Shown here: positions 1-9,555 of the stretch, one piece after another
Layout: every line of letters begins with the position of its first letter
How positions within the stretch are numbered: the stretch's first letter is position 1
Source: Algisphaera agarilytica
GTDB taxonomy: Bacteria; Planctomycetota; Phycisphaerae; Phycisphaerales; Phycisphaeraceae
NCBI RefSeq assembly: GCF_014207595.1
Contig: NZ_JACHGY010000001.1
Location: 2,424,836-2,488,835, forward strand
DNA length: 64,000 nucleotides
Direction of reading: 5' to 3'
The notes under the pieces: generated by a model
The model's database searches: none
What the model saw: only the letters and a program-made list of their open reading frames with translations
What the model was told of the DNA's origin: nothing
Position numbers and translations under genes: made by a program

Positions 1-1000
1 CGGCGAGCTTGGGGTTGTCCTCGCCGTGCGCGGTGAGTTGAAGGTCCAGCCGGTGGCGGTTGCGGATGAGCTGGGTGGCGTAGTCGCGACGCTGCGCGGC
101 CTTGGCGTGCTCGGCCTTGCCGTGGGCGTGGCCGTGGACATGGTCGTGGGCCTGAATGAACCACACGCGGGCGGCACCGGGCAGGTCCTGGGAGAGCGCC
201 TGTTCGCCTCGGGCCAGGTCGATCCGTGCGAGGGCGGGCTGCAGCTCGGGGTGCTTGGGGCGGTAGTCGAGGGTGCGTAGCGTTTGGTTCTCCGCATCGT
301 CGAAGCGGCTTTCCTTGAGCGCCTGGGCACCACGGTCGAGCATATCCCTCGCCGCCGCATCGAGGGTGGGTTCGATCGCCGCGCGGGCGGGGAGAAACTG
401 CGGGTCGGTGATGACCGCTTGGCGATAATTGGCCAATGCACTGTCCCACGCCAGCTTGGCGCGGTCGGCCTGGCCTTGCCGGTACGACGCGGGCTGCTGC
501 TCGATGGGCAGGCGGAGGCTGGCCAGCGCGGCGGCTGCGTCGGGGTGATCGGGCACATGACCCAAAGCGAGTTGCAACTGCTCGCGGGCACGTCCGAGGT
601 CCGAGTCGTCGGCGGCCGCCAGGGCACGCTTGTGGTATTGATCCGCCGCGTCGGCGTGTGCCTGATCGAGGCCTTCCAGCGCGGGCAGCCAATCGGCGTG
701 GTGTTCGAGTGCTTGGGTAAAGCACTCGATGGCGTCCAACGGGCGGTGCTGACGCAGCGCTTGTTGGCCCTCGACCACGGCGGCGTCGCGCCGCGCGACC
801 CGGAAGTTCTCGGCAAACTCGGCCTTACGCATCAGCTTGGGATCGTGTTCGAGCGCGCGTGCAAAATGGTGTCGGGCCTTGACCGGGTCGTTGGCGACCA
901 ACGCGGCCTCGCCGCGTTCCATATGGCGCTGGGCCGAGCAGCCGATGCCGGCCAGGGTGGTGACAAGAAGCAGAAGAACCAGTGGAAGGGATCGGCGCAT
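1..1000 (-). CDS. TPR-like lipoprotein, partial (C-terminus outside window)
   Basis: The minus strand is open from an ATG at 1000 to the window edge, about 333 codons with no stop. The N-terminus is MRRS followed by a leucine-rich segment ending in AGIGC, a signal peptide with a lipobox-like end, although -3 is Gly and not the usual Leu. The mature part is alpha-helical and Ala/Arg-rich, with repeated A..H...AL.HDP-type helices (for example residues 28-60, 70-100, 105-150) resembling degenerate tetratricopeptide repeats. Such proteins are scaffolds, but the partner is unknown. Two plus-strand open frames across the same span are antisense shadows. The lipoprotein call is moderate and the TPR assignment rests on pattern only. 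Confidence 0.6.
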   Translation of the reverse strand, partial: MRRSLPLVLLLLVTTLAGIGCSAQRHMERGEAALVANDPVKARHHFARALEHDPKLMRKAEFAENFRVARRDAAVVEGQQALRQHRPLDAIECFTQALEHHADWLPALEGLDQAHADAADQYHKRALAAADDSDLGRAREQLQLALGHVPDHPDAAAALASLRLPIEQQPASYRQGQADRAKLAWDSALANYRQAVITDPQFLPARAAIEPTLDAAARDMLDRGAQALKESRFDDAENQTLRTLDYRPKHPELQPALARIDLARGEQALSQDLPGAARVWFIQAHDHVHGHAHGKAEHAKAAQRRDYATQLIRNRHRLDLQLTAHGEDNPKLA

Positions 1001-1050
1001 GAGAGGGTCTCCACCCTATGGGGCAGAATCGCCGGGTTTGGGGTTGGCCC

Positions 1051-1079
1051 ATAAAAAACCCACGCTCTGGGCGTGGGTT
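1051..1079 (-). terminator. Rho-independent terminator of the 1105-2172 gene
   Basis: Perfect 9-bp arms (AACCCACGC / GCGTGGGTT) flank a 5-nt loop. Read on the minus strand the hairpin is followed by a run of six T. It lies 25 bp past the stop codon of the oxidoreductase gene. Confidence 0.85.
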
Positions 1080-1104
1080 AGGAGGATTCAGAAGGGGGGT
1101 AAGC

Positions 1105-2172
1105 TCAGGCGTGCTTGGCTTTCATCGCCTTGCCCGCCTGGGCGCTCTTGCCCGCGAGGTCGAGGATGTGGATCGGCCGACGCGCCCATTCGGGAGTGAT
1201 CACCAGGTCGGCCTGGCCGGTCATGTACTCGGCGATGTTTTTGTAGAACAGGTCGCCGCGGCTCTTGGGGTGCTTGCCCGAGGTCTCTTTGATCTGGTGC
1301 TTGCGGTTGGCCTTTTTCAGGATCCACTGCTGCGGGTCGTCTTGCCAACCGAAGTGGTTGATGATGTAGGTGCCCTTGGTGCCGTAGAAGGTCAGCGGGG
1401 GCCGGCGGACCGGGTCGAGCTGGGTGATGCACAGGTTGGCCACGCAGCCGTTGGCGAAGCGGACGACGGCGGTGGCTTCGTCTTCGTTCATGTCGCCGAT
1501 CCACGGGAAGTTCTTGGGGGCCTGGCTTTCCCAGTAGCCGTTCTTGGCATAGCCCGAGACCTCGACGATGTCCGAGTCGACGACCTGCAGGGTGTACTCG
1601 AGCAGGTGGCAGCCCCAGTCGTAGAGCACCCCGCCGGAGACGGACTTGCTGGTGCGCCACCAGTCGCGTGGCATGCCGTAGCCGCCGAAGTGGGCTTCGA
1701 CTTTGTACACGTCGCCGATGGTTTTCTTCTCGACGATCTCGCGGACCGCGCGCATGATCCAGCCGTCCCAGTGGCGGTTGTGGTAGGTGCTCACCATGAC
1801 GTTGTGTTTGTTGGCGAGGTTGATCAGGCGGTCCGCTTCGGAGGTGGTGACGACAAACGGCTTCTCGGTCACCACGTGCTTGCCCGCCTTCACGCACTTG
1901 GCCGCGAGGGGGTAGTGAAGGTTGTGCGGGGTGATGTGCACGAGCAGGTTCACGTCCGACTGCTTGAGCATCGCGTCGAGGCTGCCGTAGGTCTCGATGC
2001 CAGGGAAGTCGTCCTCGGCCACCTTCAGACGCTCGGGGTCGATCTCGCAGACGGCGAACGGGGTCATGCCCGCCTTCTTCATCTGCTGGAGGTGCTGCTG
2101 GCCCATGTTGAAGGCGCCGCCGTAGCCGACGACACCGACCTTGATGTCTTTGGTGGATTTGAACTTCTTCAT
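1105..2172 (-). CDS. Gfo/Idh/MocA family oxidoreductase (cytoplasmic type)
   Basis: A 355-residue NAD(P)-dependent dehydrogenase of the Gfo/Idh/MocA family, the usual length. The N-terminal Rossmann motif is VGVVGYGGAFNMG (about residues 13-25). The EKPFV motif (about residue 104) carries the family's conserved lysine, and the second half is the alpha/beta substrate domain. There is no signal peptide, unlike the two paralogues at 4115 and 5730, so it probably acts in the cytoplasm on a sugar or cyclitol derivative. It is divergent from the SDR gene at 2286 and ends in its own terminator. The substrate cannot be named from sequence. Confidence 0.88.
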   Translation of the reverse strand: MKKFKSTKDIKVGVVGYGGAFNMGQQHLQQMKKAGMTPFAVCEIDPERLKVAEDDFPGIETYGSLDAMLKQSDVNLLVHITPHNLHYPLAAKCVKAGKHVVTEKPFVVTTSEADRLINLANKHNVMVSTYHNRHWDGWIMRAVREIVEKKTIGDVYKVEAHFGGYGMPRDWWRTSKSVSGGVLYDWGCHLLEYTLQVVDSDIVEVSGYAKNGYWESQAPKNFPWIGDMNEDEATAVVRFANGCVANLCITQLDPVRRPPLTFYGTKGTYIINHFGWQDDPQQWILKKANRKHQIKETSGKHPKSRGDLFYKNIAEYMTGQADLVITPEWARRPIHILDLAGKSAQAGKAMKAKHA

Positions 2173-2285
2173 GGGCGGGACTCTATCAGAATCCGACCCG
2201 GCGAGAAACGGTTTTTAGATGGCCAAAGCGGACGGGCGGATTGTTTACAATATTGTTTTCTTCTCGTTTCATAAGGAATCCAACA

Positions 2286-2999
2286 TTGAGCAGTACCGAA
2301 GGTTCGAGCAGCGTGATGGTGACCGGGGCCGACCGCGGCATCGGCCTGGGTTTGGTGACGCACTACCTCCAGCAGAGGGGTGAGGTGATCGCCACGACAC
2401 GCCGCGAGCAAGCGGGCGAGGCGTTGGCCGCGCTGGCCGGGCAGTACCCCGAGCAGCTGAAGGTCTTGACGCTGGACGTGGGGGACGAAACCTCGATCGC
2501 CACGTTCGGCAAGCAGCTCGAATCCGACGGCGTGACGCTCGACGTGGTCATCAACAACGCCGGGGTGTCGCTCGGCGAGCCGTTCGGCGAGTGGACCGCG
2601 CAGCACTTCGCCACCCACCTTGCGGTGAACACCGTCGGCCCGGGGCTGATCGTGCAGGCGATCAAGCCCAGCCTCAAGGCGGGCAGTGTGGTGATCAACA
2701 TCACTTCCGGCATGGCGTCGGCCGAGTACAACGTGGGGGCGGAGAATCCGTTGGACGCGTATGCCGTGAGCAAGTGCGGCTTGAACATCCTGACGCGGCG
2801 CCTGTCCGAAAAGCTCCGGGCTGAGAACATCGCGCTCATCGCGATGAGCCCGGGCTGGGTGCAGACCGAGATGGGCGGCAAGGAAGCGCCCACCACCGTT
2901 GACGACGCGGTCCAACAGATGACCAGCACCATCGCCACGCTCGGCATGGACCACACCGGAACGTTCATCGGCCCCGAGGGCCAAGCGTGTGCGTGGTAA
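2286..2999 (+). CDS. Short-chain dehydrogenase/reductase (SDR)
   Basis: A classical SDR of 237 residues. It has the cofactor motif TGADRGIG, then NNAG, then the catalytic YAVSK, in the expected order. The longer frame opens at ATG 2241, but a TTG at 2286 sits 8 nt after AAGGA (2273-2277) and gives a normal SDR N-terminus (LSSTEGSSSVMVTGAD), so I place the start there. The sequence resembles the carbonyl-reductase/C-factor-like branch. A 10-bp palindrome (ACAATATTGT, 2247-2256) lies just upstream. Its stop is 26 bp before the next gene's start, so the two may be co-transcribed. Substrate unknown. Confidence 0.85.
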   Translation: MSSTEGSSSVMVTGADRGIGLGLVTHYLQQRGEVIATTRREQAGEALAALAGQYPEQLKVLTLDVGDETSIATFGKQLESDGVTLDVVINNAGVSLGEPFGEWTAQHFATHLAVNTVGPGLIVQAIKPSLKAGSVVINITSGMASAEYNVGAENPLDAYAVSKCGLNILTRRLSEKLRAENIALIAMSPGWVQTEMGGKEAPTTVDDAVQQMTSTIATLGMDHTGTFIGPEGQACAW

Positions 3000-3025
3000 T
3001 TCACTTCGACCCGCGGAGGAGCCTC

Positions 3026-3964
3026 ATGCTCAGAATGTCCTTGTTTTGCTTGGCTATTCTGCTGTGCACCGCGTGTTCGGCGGTGAGTGAAGACACCGCG
3101 GTTTCGGAACCGCCGCCGGTTGGGTCTCAAGACACCCCGGCCGCCGAGCCGCAGCCTTCCGACGCAACGCCCGAGGCCACTACCTACGGCCCCAAAGACT
3201 TCGAAGCCCACGGATGGACCATCGTTTGCCAGGCCGTCACCTTCAACGATCACACCTTCACCTCCGCGCCCGACCAGCTCGAGAAGCTCGGCATCAAGGA
3301 AGTCATGGCGTACCGCGGCCAGATCGTTGGCGGCGGCTTCGACGAAAAGTTTGAGTTCACGACGATGAGTCAGGAGGCCCGCGACTACGTCAAACAACTC
3401 ACCGCGGAGAAGGGCATCACCATCCGCCACTACGGAGTGGTGAATGCCAAGACCCCCGAAGACTGGCGCAAGTTGTTTGAGTTTGCCCAGGAGCTGGGGA
3501 TCCAGGCGATCGTCAGCGAGCCGGAGTACGACGAGCTGGAGATGGTCGATGCGCTGGCACAGGAATTCGACATCCGTGTGGGCATCCACAACCACCCGCT
3601 GCCGACCAAGTACTGGCACCCCGATATCGTGATCCACCACATCAAGGACCTCAGCGATCACATGGGCATCAGCGGTGACACCGGCAACTGGGCCCGCTCC
3701 GGCCTCGATCCGCTGGAGTGCATCAAGAAGCTCGAACCCCTCGACGGCCGAATCGTAGAGATACAGATCAAAGACATGACCCACGGCTACAACGTCCCCC
3801 TCGGCACCGGCCAGAGCGACGTGGCGGCCATGCTGCGGGAGCTCAAAAGCCAGAACTACCAAGGCCCGTTCGTGATCGAATACTTCACCAAACGCGACAC
3901 CAAGCTGAACGAGATCCGCGAATCCCTGGACCACCTCTACCGCGTGGCCGCCTGGATCGAGTAG
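3026..3964 (+). CDS. Secreted sugar phosphate isomerase/epimerase-like protein (xylose isomerase-like TIM barrel)
   Basis: 312 residues from ATG 3026, which follows GGAGG (3015-3019) at 6 nt. The N-terminus MLRMSLFCLAILLCTACS is a signal peptide with a lipoprotein-like Cys, followed by a Pro/Ala/Glu linker of about 40 residues. The rest is an AP endonuclease 2 / sugar isomerase TIM barrel. Acid and His residues typical of the metal site are visible (SEPEYDE, GIHNHPLP, GDTGNWARSG, EIQIKDM, FVIEYF). Relatives act as epimerases or 3-keto-sugar isomerases beside Gfo/Idh/MocA enzymes, as here. Extracytoplasmic location is inferred from the signal peptide. Confidence 0.85.
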   Translation: MLRMSLFCLAILLCTACSAVSEDTAVSEPPPVGSQDTPAAEPQPSDATPEATTYGPKDFEAHGWTIVCQAVTFNDHTFTSAPDQLEKLGIKEVMAYRGQIVGGGFDEKFEFTTMSQEARDYVKQLTAEKGITIRHYGVVNAKTPEDWRKLFEFAQELGIQAIVSEPEYDELEMVDALAQEFDIRVGIHNHPLPTKYWHPDIVIHHIKDLSDHMGISGDTGNWARSGLDPLECIKKLEPLDGRIVEIQIKDMTHGYNVPLGTGQSDVAAMLRELKSQNYQGPFVIEYFTKRDTKLNEIRESLDHLYRVAAWIE

Positions 3965-4114
3965 CCCCGGATCGCCACCCCTGCGGGTGCTTGGATCGTC
4001 CACCAAATCGGCAATATCGTGCTATCGGCGGGCGGGGTGGCCGCCTATATTGTTAGGGATTCGGCTTTCTGTATCAGCCGGTCTGATTCTCATCTCTCTC
4101 GGAGTGTCACCGTT

Positions 4115-5524
4115 TTGAAAACTACCCTGAACCGTCGGACCTTCCTCAAAGCCTCTGCCGCCACCGCGGTGGGAACCGGTGTGGTGCCCACGTTTTCGAT
4201 CGGCCAGCCGGGCCCCTCGCCCAACAGCAAGCTCAACATCGCCATGATCGGCGCGGGCAACATCGCCGCCATGGCCTACGGCCCGTGCAACCGTGAGAAC
4301 ATCGTCGCCCTGGCGGACACCGACGAGAACATGTTCCTCCAGCACGCCGAGAAGTTCCCCCAGCTCAACGACGCGAAAAAGTACAAAGACTTCCGCGTCA
4401 TGCTCGACGAGATGGACAGCGAGATTGACGCGGTCTGCATCAACACGCCCGACCACACCCACTTCGTCGCCACGATCGCCGCCATGGAACGCGGCAAGCA
4501 CGTCATCACCCAGAAGCCGCTGACCCACAACATCTGGGAAGCCCAGACGCTCAAGAAAGCTAAGGACAAGTACGGCGTCGTCACCAACATGGCGGTGCAG
4601 GGCCACACCTTCGACGGCATTCGTCAGATGCGCGAATGGTACGAAGCCGGCGTGCTCGGCGAAGTCACCGAAGCCCACAGCTGGATGAGCGGCCCGTGGT
4701 GGACCAAGCCCGGTGCCGAGAAGCCCAACCCCTATTGGCAGAAGCCCGAGGTCCTGCCCCCCGCGGCCATGGACGCCCCGGACAACCTCGACTGGGACCT
4801 GTGGCTCGGCCCCGTCGCGGCGGACGTTGCGTACAACAGCGTCTACCACCCCAAGACCTGGCGCGGCTACCACGCCTTCGGCAACGGCCTCATCGGCGAC
4901 TGGATGCCCCACATCTCCGACGCCCCGATCTCCATCCTCGATCTCTACGACCCCGTCTCGGTTGAACTCGAGGAAGTCGAAGGCGGCGACGACATCGTCG
5001 TGCCCAACGGCAACCGCGTCCGCTGGGACTTCGAACGCCGCGGCGACAAAGCGCCCTGTACCTTCTACTGGCACAACGGTGCACCCGGCAAGTTCGCTCC
5101 CGCGAAGCCCGAAGCTTGGACCTGGAGTGAAAAGTTGCCCAACGCCGGCTCGCTGTTCATCGGCGATAAATCCGTCGGCTACACCGACAACCGCTCCAAC
5201 AAGCCCCGCCTCGCCAACAAAGACGAAGCCCGCGCCTTCAAAGAAGCCGGCTACCCCGAAGAGGTCTACCCCCGCATCAAGGGCGGCCCGTTCGGCGAGT
5301 GGATCCGCGCGATCAAGGGCGACGGCCCCGAGCCCGGTGCCAACTTCGACTTCGCCGCTCCGTTCACCGTCACCCAACTCCTGGGCGCCCTGGCCATCCG
5401 CCACGGCGGCAAGATCGAATGGGACGGCGCGAAGGGCGAGATCACCAACCGCCCCGAACTCAACGCTTTTGTCAAGCCCCGCGTCCGACCCGGCTGGGAG
5501 TACGGCGAAGACCTCTGGACGTGA
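4115..5524 (+). CDS. Tat-exported Gfo/Idh/MocA family oxidoreductase, paralogue 1
   Basis: The frame is open from 4019, but the Tat signal [13 protein letters not shown] starts right after a TTG at 4115 with GGAG at 4101-4104, giving 469 residues. After the twin-arginine signal comes the Rossmann motif AMIGAGNIA, then NTPDHTHF and TQKPLTHN with the conserved Lys, then the C-terminal domain. Tat export means the protein is folded with its dinucleotide cofactor before translocation, as in glucose-fructose oxidoreductase. It is a close tandem paralogue of the gene at 5730: the first 200 residues after the signal are nearly the same. Likely role is periplasmic oxidation of a glycoside at C3; substrate not determined. 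Confidence 0.88.
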   Translation: MKTTLNRRTFLKASAATAVGTGVVPTFSIGQPGPSPNSKLNIAMIGAGNIAAMAYGPCNRENIVALADTDENMFLQHAEKFPQLNDAKKYKDFRVMLDEMDSEIDAVCINTPDHTHFVATIAAMERGKHVITQKPLTHNIWEAQTLKKAKDKYGVVTNMAVQGHTFDGIRQMREWYEAGVLGEVTEAHSWMSGPWWTKPGAEKPNPYWQKPEVLPPAAMDAPDNLDWDLWLGPVAADVAYNSVYHPKTWRGYHAFGNGLIGDWMPHISDAPISILDLYDPVSVELEEVEGGDDIVVPNGNRVRWDFERRGDKAPCTFYWHNGAPGKFAPAKPEAWTWSEKLPNAGSLFIGDKSVGYTDNRSNKPRLANKDEARAFKEAGYPEEVYPRIKGGPFGEWIRAIKGDGPEPGANFDFAAPFTVTQLLGALAIRHGGKIEWDGAKGEITNRPELNAFVKPRVRPGWEYGEDLWT

Positions 5525-5729
5525 TCGGCCCGCGACGGATCGTTCCGATTAATTCCCTCGATATGCCCTCGGTGTCCTGAACATCACCGGCGAGCAAGGT
5601 CCCCAACCCACGCATGAAAGTGTCGTCGGTCGGGGATCCAACAAGCAATCGGTAAAAGTACTTTAACAGTCGGTTTTTCGTGTTTCGCTTTGCATGATTT
5701 CTGTGTTCGAATTGATGGAGTGCCCACGT

Positions 5730-7145
5730 ATGTCCCGTTCGATGAATCGCCGTACCTTCCTGAAAGCCACCGCCGCCACCGCCGCAGGGGCGGGTGCCAT
5801 CCCCAGCTTCTCAATCGGGCAACCCGGGCCCTCGGCCAATAGCAAGCTCAACATTGCCATGATTGGCGCCGGCAACATCGCGGGCATGGCGTATTGGGGC
5901 TGCAACAACGAAAACATCGTTGCCCTGGCGGACGTCGACGAGAACATGTTTCTGCAGAAGGCCGAGGAGTTTCCTCAGCTGGAAAAAGCACGCAAGTTCA
6001 AAGACTTCCGCGTGATGCTCGACGAGATGGAAAACGAGATCGATGCGGTGTGCATCAACACGCCCGACCACACCCACTTCGTCGCCACGATCGCCGCCAT
6101 GGAGCGCGGGATGCACGTCATCACGCAGAAGCCGCTGACCCACAACATCTGGGAAGCGCAGACGCTCCAGAAGGCCAAGCACAAGTACGGCGTCGTCACC
6201 AACATGGCGGTGCAGGGCCACACCTACGACGGCATCCGTCAGATGCGAGAGTGGTACGAGGCCGACGTCTTCGGTCAGATCACCGAGGTGCGTTCGTTCT
6301 TCGGCGGCCCGGGTTGGCGCGAGTTCGATGGCGACCCCAACAACAACCACTACTTCATGCGCCCGGATGTCTTGCCCCCGGTGGAGCAGCCGGTCCCGTC
6401 GCACCTCGATTGGGATTTGTGGAAGGGCCCGTCGACCACCGACCTGCCTTACCACGGCGTATACCACCCCAAGGGCTGGCGCGGCTACTACCCCTTCGGC
6501 AACGGCCTGATCGGCGACTGGCTGGCGCACGTGTCTGATGCCCCGGTCTGGATCCTCGACCTCTACGACCCCGTCTCGGTCGAGCTCGAGATGGTACTCA
6601 ACGGCAGCGACGTCATCGTGCCCGACGCCAACGTGGTCCGCTGGGACTTCGAACGCCGCGGCGACAAGGCCCCCTGCACGTTCTACTGGCACAATGGCTG
6701 GGGCAAGTACATGCCCGACAAGCCCGAGGAATGGACCTGGGGTGAGCCGGACGAAAAGATGCCGGCCGGGACCCTCTACTTCGGTGAGAAACAGATCGGC
6801 TTCACCGACAACCGTTCGAACAAACCTCGCCTAGCCAACCAAGAAGCGATGCGCGAGTTCAAAGCGGCCGGCTACCCCGAAGAGGTCTACCCCCGCGTCA
6901 AGGGCGGCCCGTTTGCCGAGTGGCTCCGCGCGATCAAGGGCGAAGGCCCCGAGCCCGGTGCGAACTTCGACTTTGCCTCGCCGTTCACGGTGATGGCCCT
7001 GCTCGGCGCACTGGTCATGCGGCACGGCGGCAAGATCGACTGGGACGCCAAGACCGGCCAGATCACCAACCGCCCCGAACTCAACGCCTTCGTCAAGCCC
7101 GAGGTCCGCCCGGGCTGGGAGTACGGCGAAGTCCTGTGGGTCTGA
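5730..7145 (+). CDS. Tat-exported Gfo/Idh/MocA family oxidoreductase, paralogue 2
   Basis: 471 residues from ATG 5730, preceded by GGAG (5717-5720). The Tat signal is [13 protein letters not shown], and the Rossmann motif [19 protein letters not shown] and TQKPLTHN match paralogue 1. The two genes diverge most around residues 195-240 ([10 protein letters not shown] here, [10 protein letters not shown] in the other), a region likely to line the substrate pocket, which suggests duplication followed by substrate divergence. About 200 bp separate the two genes, so each may have its own promoter. It precedes the DUF1080 lipoprotein gene. Confidence 0.88.
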   Translation: MSRSMNRRTFLKATAATAAGAGAIPSFSIGQPGPSANSKLNIAMIGAGNIAGMAYWGCNNENIVALADVDENMFLQKAEEFPQLEKARKFKDFRVMLDEMENEIDAVCINTPDHTHFVATIAAMERGMHVITQKPLTHNIWEAQTLQKAKHKYGVVTNMAVQGHTYDGIRQMREWYEADVFGQITEVRSFFGGPGWREFDGDPNNNHYFMRPDVLPPVEQPVPSHLDWDLWKGPSTTDLPYHGVYHPKGWRGYYPFGNGLIGDWLAHVSDAPVWILDLYDPVSVELEMVLNGSDVIVPDANVVRWDFERRGDKAPCTFYWHNGWGKYMPDKPEEWTWGEPDEKMPAGTLYFGEKQIGFTDNRSNKPRLANQEAMREFKAAGYPEEVYPRVKGGPFAEWLRAIKGEGPEPGANFDFASPFTVMALLGALVMRHGGKIDWDAKTGQITNRPELNAFVKPEVRPGWEYGEVLWV

Positions 7146-7251
7146 ATCGATCACGCATCGGACATACAAACACCGCCACCCCGTTAGCCGCGGGGCTTGT
7201 CCCCGCGCTCGCGCACTCACCACCCACCCCGTCCTCTCATATCATGACAGG

Positions 7252-8097
7252 ATGAAACGATCTATCTGCGTGCTGGCTCTGGCGATCGGGCTCACGGGTT
7301 GTGCCGCGACCCCGCCCAGCCCCGAATCCCCCGTCTACGAACCGATCTTCGACGGCGAAACCCTCGACGGCTGGCACATCATGCAGGTGCCCGAGAACCA
7401 CAACTACCACGGCCAGCCGGAGAACTTCTTCGTCGAAGACGGCGCGATCCACGGCGTCCAACTTCCCAACAAGAACGGCGCCCTACTGCTCACCGACCGC
7501 AAGTTCGCCGACTTCGAACTCGAACTCGAGTTCCTGGTCGACTGGGGCTGCGACTCGGGCGTCTTCATCCGCTGCACCGAAGACGGCAAGGCCATCCAGA
7601 TCCTCGTCGACTACATCAGCTGGGGCACCGTCGGCTACGTCTACGGCTCGGGCATCGGCGGCTTCATGTGCCGACCGCTTCTGCTCTACGAAGAAGACGG
7701 CCAAATCCTCGCCCGGGACAACTACGACGGCGTCGAGATCGACAAGCTCACCTACTCGATGGACGCCGAGACGTGGAACGCCACCTTCAAGCCCGGCGAG
7801 TGGAACACCCTCAAGATCCGCTGCGTCGGCACCGCGCCCCACGTCACCACTTGGATCAACGGCGAGATGGTGATGGACCTCGACGGCAACACCTTCGCCG
7901 CCCGCCACATGCGCGACAACAACAAAAAAGATTGGGACCAGCCCACCACCTGGAGCAGCGAAGTCACCCAAGAAGTTACCGGCAACCGCGGCTCGATCGG
8001 CCTGCAGGTCCACCCCTCGGGCAAATGGACCCGCTGGAAACCCGACGGCGCCGCCCGCTACCGCAACATCCGCATCCTTGATTTGGGTTCCGAGTAA
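7252..8097 (+). CDS. DUF1080 (3-keto-disaccharide hydrolase domain) lipoprotein
   Basis: 281 residues. The signal peptide MKRSICVLALAIGLTGC ends in a clean LTGC lipobox. The mature protein is one DUF1080 (PF06439) domain, a concanavalin-like jelly roll starting at PIFDGETLDGWHI and ending in RYRNIRILDLG, as in the family. Members cleave 3-keto-glycosides or serve as carbohydrate-binding hydrolases in planctomycetes and Bacteroidetes. Its position after two exported Gfo/Idh/MocA genes and a sugar isomerase fits a complete oxidise-cleave-isomerise route on the cell surface. Confidence 0.88.
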   Translation: MKRSICVLALAIGLTGCAATPPSPESPVYEPIFDGETLDGWHIMQVPENHNYHGQPENFFVEDGAIHGVQLPNKNGALLLTDRKFADFELELEFLVDWGCDSGVFIRCTEDGKAIQILVDYISWGTVGYVYGSGIGGFMCRPLLLYEEDGQILARDNYDGVEIDKLTYSMDAETWNATFKPGEWNTLKIRCVGTAPHVTTWINGEMVMDLDGNTFAARHMRDNNKKDWDQPTTWSSEVTQEVTGNRGSIGLQVHPSGKWTRWKPDGAARYRNIRILDLGSE

Positions 8098-8102
8098 GCG
8101 TT

Positions 8103-8130
8103 GCCGTAGGTCAGGCATGACTGCCTGACG
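8103..8130. repeat. Intergenic palindrome, copy 1 (degenerate)
   Basis: A degenerate copy of the GTAGGTCAGGC / GCCTGACCTAC palindrome that is perfect at 10193-10216. It begins a few bases after the DUF1080 stop codon. Confidence 0.7.
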
Positions 8131-8167
8131 CGATTTGTCGAGTAGCTTTTTGCGGAAGGATGGCGCA

Positions 8168-8401
8168 ATGGCGGAAGTCGAAGAAGATGACTGTGAGCGA
8201 TGCGGCCGCCATGCCTCGGGCAAGCGGCGCTGGATGTTCTACAGGCCTCTTGAACGCTTTCCCCAGCCGCCGATGGTGCGGCAGTTCTTCTGCGACCGCT
8301 GCTTGAGACTCATGTGGGTCTATGCCGTGATCGGATTCGGTCTGGTGTGGCTCTTGGTGGGTTCGCTCGTGGGTGTCACGATCTGGCTGACGCAGTTTTA
8401 A
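8168..8401 (+). CDS. Small CxxC zinc-ribbon-like membrane protein
   Basis: 77 residues from ATG 8168, which follows GGAAGGA (8154-8160) at 7 nt; the frame is open from 8135 but that start has no Shine-Dalgarno. Two CxxC pairs (CERCG near residue 9 and CDRC near residue 43) probably bind one zinc. The C-terminus (about residues 50-75) is a single hydrophobic helix. No enzyme family recognised. Codon use is GC-rich like the housekeeping genes, unlike the next gene. Confidence 0.6.
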   Translation: MAEVEEDDCERCGRHASGKRRWMFYRPLERFPQPPMVRQFFCDRCLRLMWVYAVIGFGLVWLLVGSLVGVTIWLTQF

Positions 8402-8420
8402 TAAACCTTGCTTTCTTGTG

Positions 8421-8498
8421 TTTAAGATGCGACGCGAACCGTCCCGCGCGTGGTAATCTCAACTGATCCAGTTCCGGGATATTCTGCCTCAGCTACTC
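8421..8498 (+). repeat. Composite intergenic repeat, decayed copy
   Basis: Aligns along its length with the block at 9000-9077: a GACGCG..CGTCCCGCG hairpin, GTGGTAA-CTCAA, then TTCCGGG..TTCTGCC. Several substitutions show it is older. It lies directly upstream of the AT-rich lipoprotein gene at 8519. Confidence 0.65.
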
Positions 8499-8518
8499 TT
8501 GTAAATAAAACGCTTGGT

Positions 8519-8893
8519 ATGGTAAATAAACAGATATTTCAATTGATGATTGCTTTATGCTTCTTGATTCCATCATGTGGAGATGGGGGCCAGCCAGGCA
8601 ATACGTATTCGGTTCAAGGCCGTTATGTGGGGAACTATTCAAATGGTCAAGAAGTAATCGTGCTGAATCAGGATAATACGTTTACACAGACGTTCTCACG
8701 CAATGGGGTGACGCAACATTCATTAGACGGGACATGGGAGTTGCGTAATGAATCGATTGTTTTTAGCCCTTTTATAGTAGTCGATAGTTCACCTCCAAAA
8801 CAGTATGGTCATGTGGAAGGGAGCCTTCACAAAAAAGGCGAAGTGATTTCTTTTAATCCAGATACAGACTATTTTATTAGAAAATCTCCGTGA
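8519..8893 (+). CDS. Hypothetical small lipoprotein, AT-rich
   Basis: 124 residues from ATG 8519. The frame is open from 8450, but that part runs through a repeat. The signal peptide MVNKQIFQLMIALCFLIPSC ends in a lipobox-like IPSC, and the mature part is short and beta-rich (YVGNYSNGQEVIVL, TFTQTFSR, DGTWELRNESIVF), like a small lipocalin-type or META-like barrel. No family recognised. The gene is clearly AT-richer than its surroundings and sits between two direct copies of an intergenic repeat, which suggests acquisition. Confidence 0.55.
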   Translation: MVNKQIFQLMIALCFLIPSCGDGGQPGNTYSVQGRYVGNYSNGQEVIVLNQDNTFTQTFSRNGVTQHSLDGTWELRNESIVFSPFIVVDSSPPKQYGHVEGSLHKKGEVISFNPDTDYFIRKSP

Positions 8894-8950
8894 ATTTTGT
8901 ATCTATCTTAATGAGGGGGCACGGTGTTTGTAGTACATGACGGTTTATTA

Positions 8951-8987
8951 GTTGCCGTAACTCAGGCAAGCATGCCTGACCTACGGG
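8951..8987. repeat. Intergenic palindrome, copy 2
   Basis: Imperfect copy of the CAGGCATGCCTGACCTAC palindrome with a short insertion in the left arm. Copies 1 and 3 are at 8103 and 10193. Confidence 0.75.
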
Positions 8988-8999
8988 ATGCAGGATTTC

Positions 9000-9077
9000 G
9001 TTTAGCGGGCGACGCGGAGCGTCCCGCGTGGTAACCTCAAACCGACTTATTCCGGGGCATTATGCCCCGGCCACCCC
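9000..9077 (+). repeat. Composite intergenic repeat, intact copy
   Basis: Two hairpins in series: a TAGCGGGCGACGCGG/CGTCCCGCG stem, then GTGGTAACCTCAA, then TTCCGGGGCATTATGCCCCGG. The first half recurs at 43203-43236. The second half matches the ends of the long inverted element at 30893 and 31982. Confidence 0.75.
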
Positions 9078-9100
9078 ACACCCGATGGGAAGGAGCCGTG

Positions 9101-9463
9101 ATGATCAAGTTTGTGATGATTTGCTACCGCAAGCCCGGCACGACGCGGGCCGAGTTTCAGGACTACTGGCTGAACCAGCACGCCCCGTTGTTCGGCAAGT
9201 TCGCCGATGTGTTCGGGACCAAGCGTTACGTGCAGTGCCACACGCTGGACTCGCCGATGAACGACGCGATCCGCGCATCACGCGGCATGGCCGGGGCCTG
9301 CGACGGCGTCGCCGAGGTGTGGTTCGAATCCGAAGAACAACTTATGGCCGCGATGAGTTCCCCCGAAGGCCAGGAGGTCGGGGCGACCCTCACCGCCGAC
9401 GAAAACAACTTTATTGACCACGCCCGCTCCAGCGCGTTCATCGCGGTGGAGCATGAGTTGTGA
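9101..9463 (+). CDS. EthD domain protein
   Basis: 120 residues from ATG 9101, preceded by GGAAGGAG. The sequence opens MIKFVMICYRKPGTT and continues EFQDYWLNQHAPLF, the typical EthD (PF07110) dimeric alpha/beta-barrel opening with its conserved W..HAP. A second conserved stretch is EVWFESEEQLMAAMSSPEG. EthD proteins are small ferredoxin-like dimers, some needed for ether degradation, most of unknown substrate. It is GC-rich like the core genome and stands alone between repeats. Confidence 0.8.
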   Translation: MIKFVMICYRKPGTTRAEFQDYWLNQHAPLFGKFADVFGTKRYVQCHTLDSPMNDAIRASRGMAGACDGVAEVWFESEEQLMAAMSSPEGQEVGATLTADENNFIDHARSSAFIAVEHEL

Positions 9464-9555
9464 AATTGAACTAGGTAGTGCATTTTAGTAGCGAATATTC
9501 TCAAACGTTGGTCTGGATAGATGAGTTGGCCATTATTGATTGAACGTGCTGTGTA

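Noticed and set aside
8951-9077. tRNA or other structured RNA gene
   Set aside because: The hairpins are explained by repeat families seen elsewhere in the window; no tRNA arms or TPC loop found.
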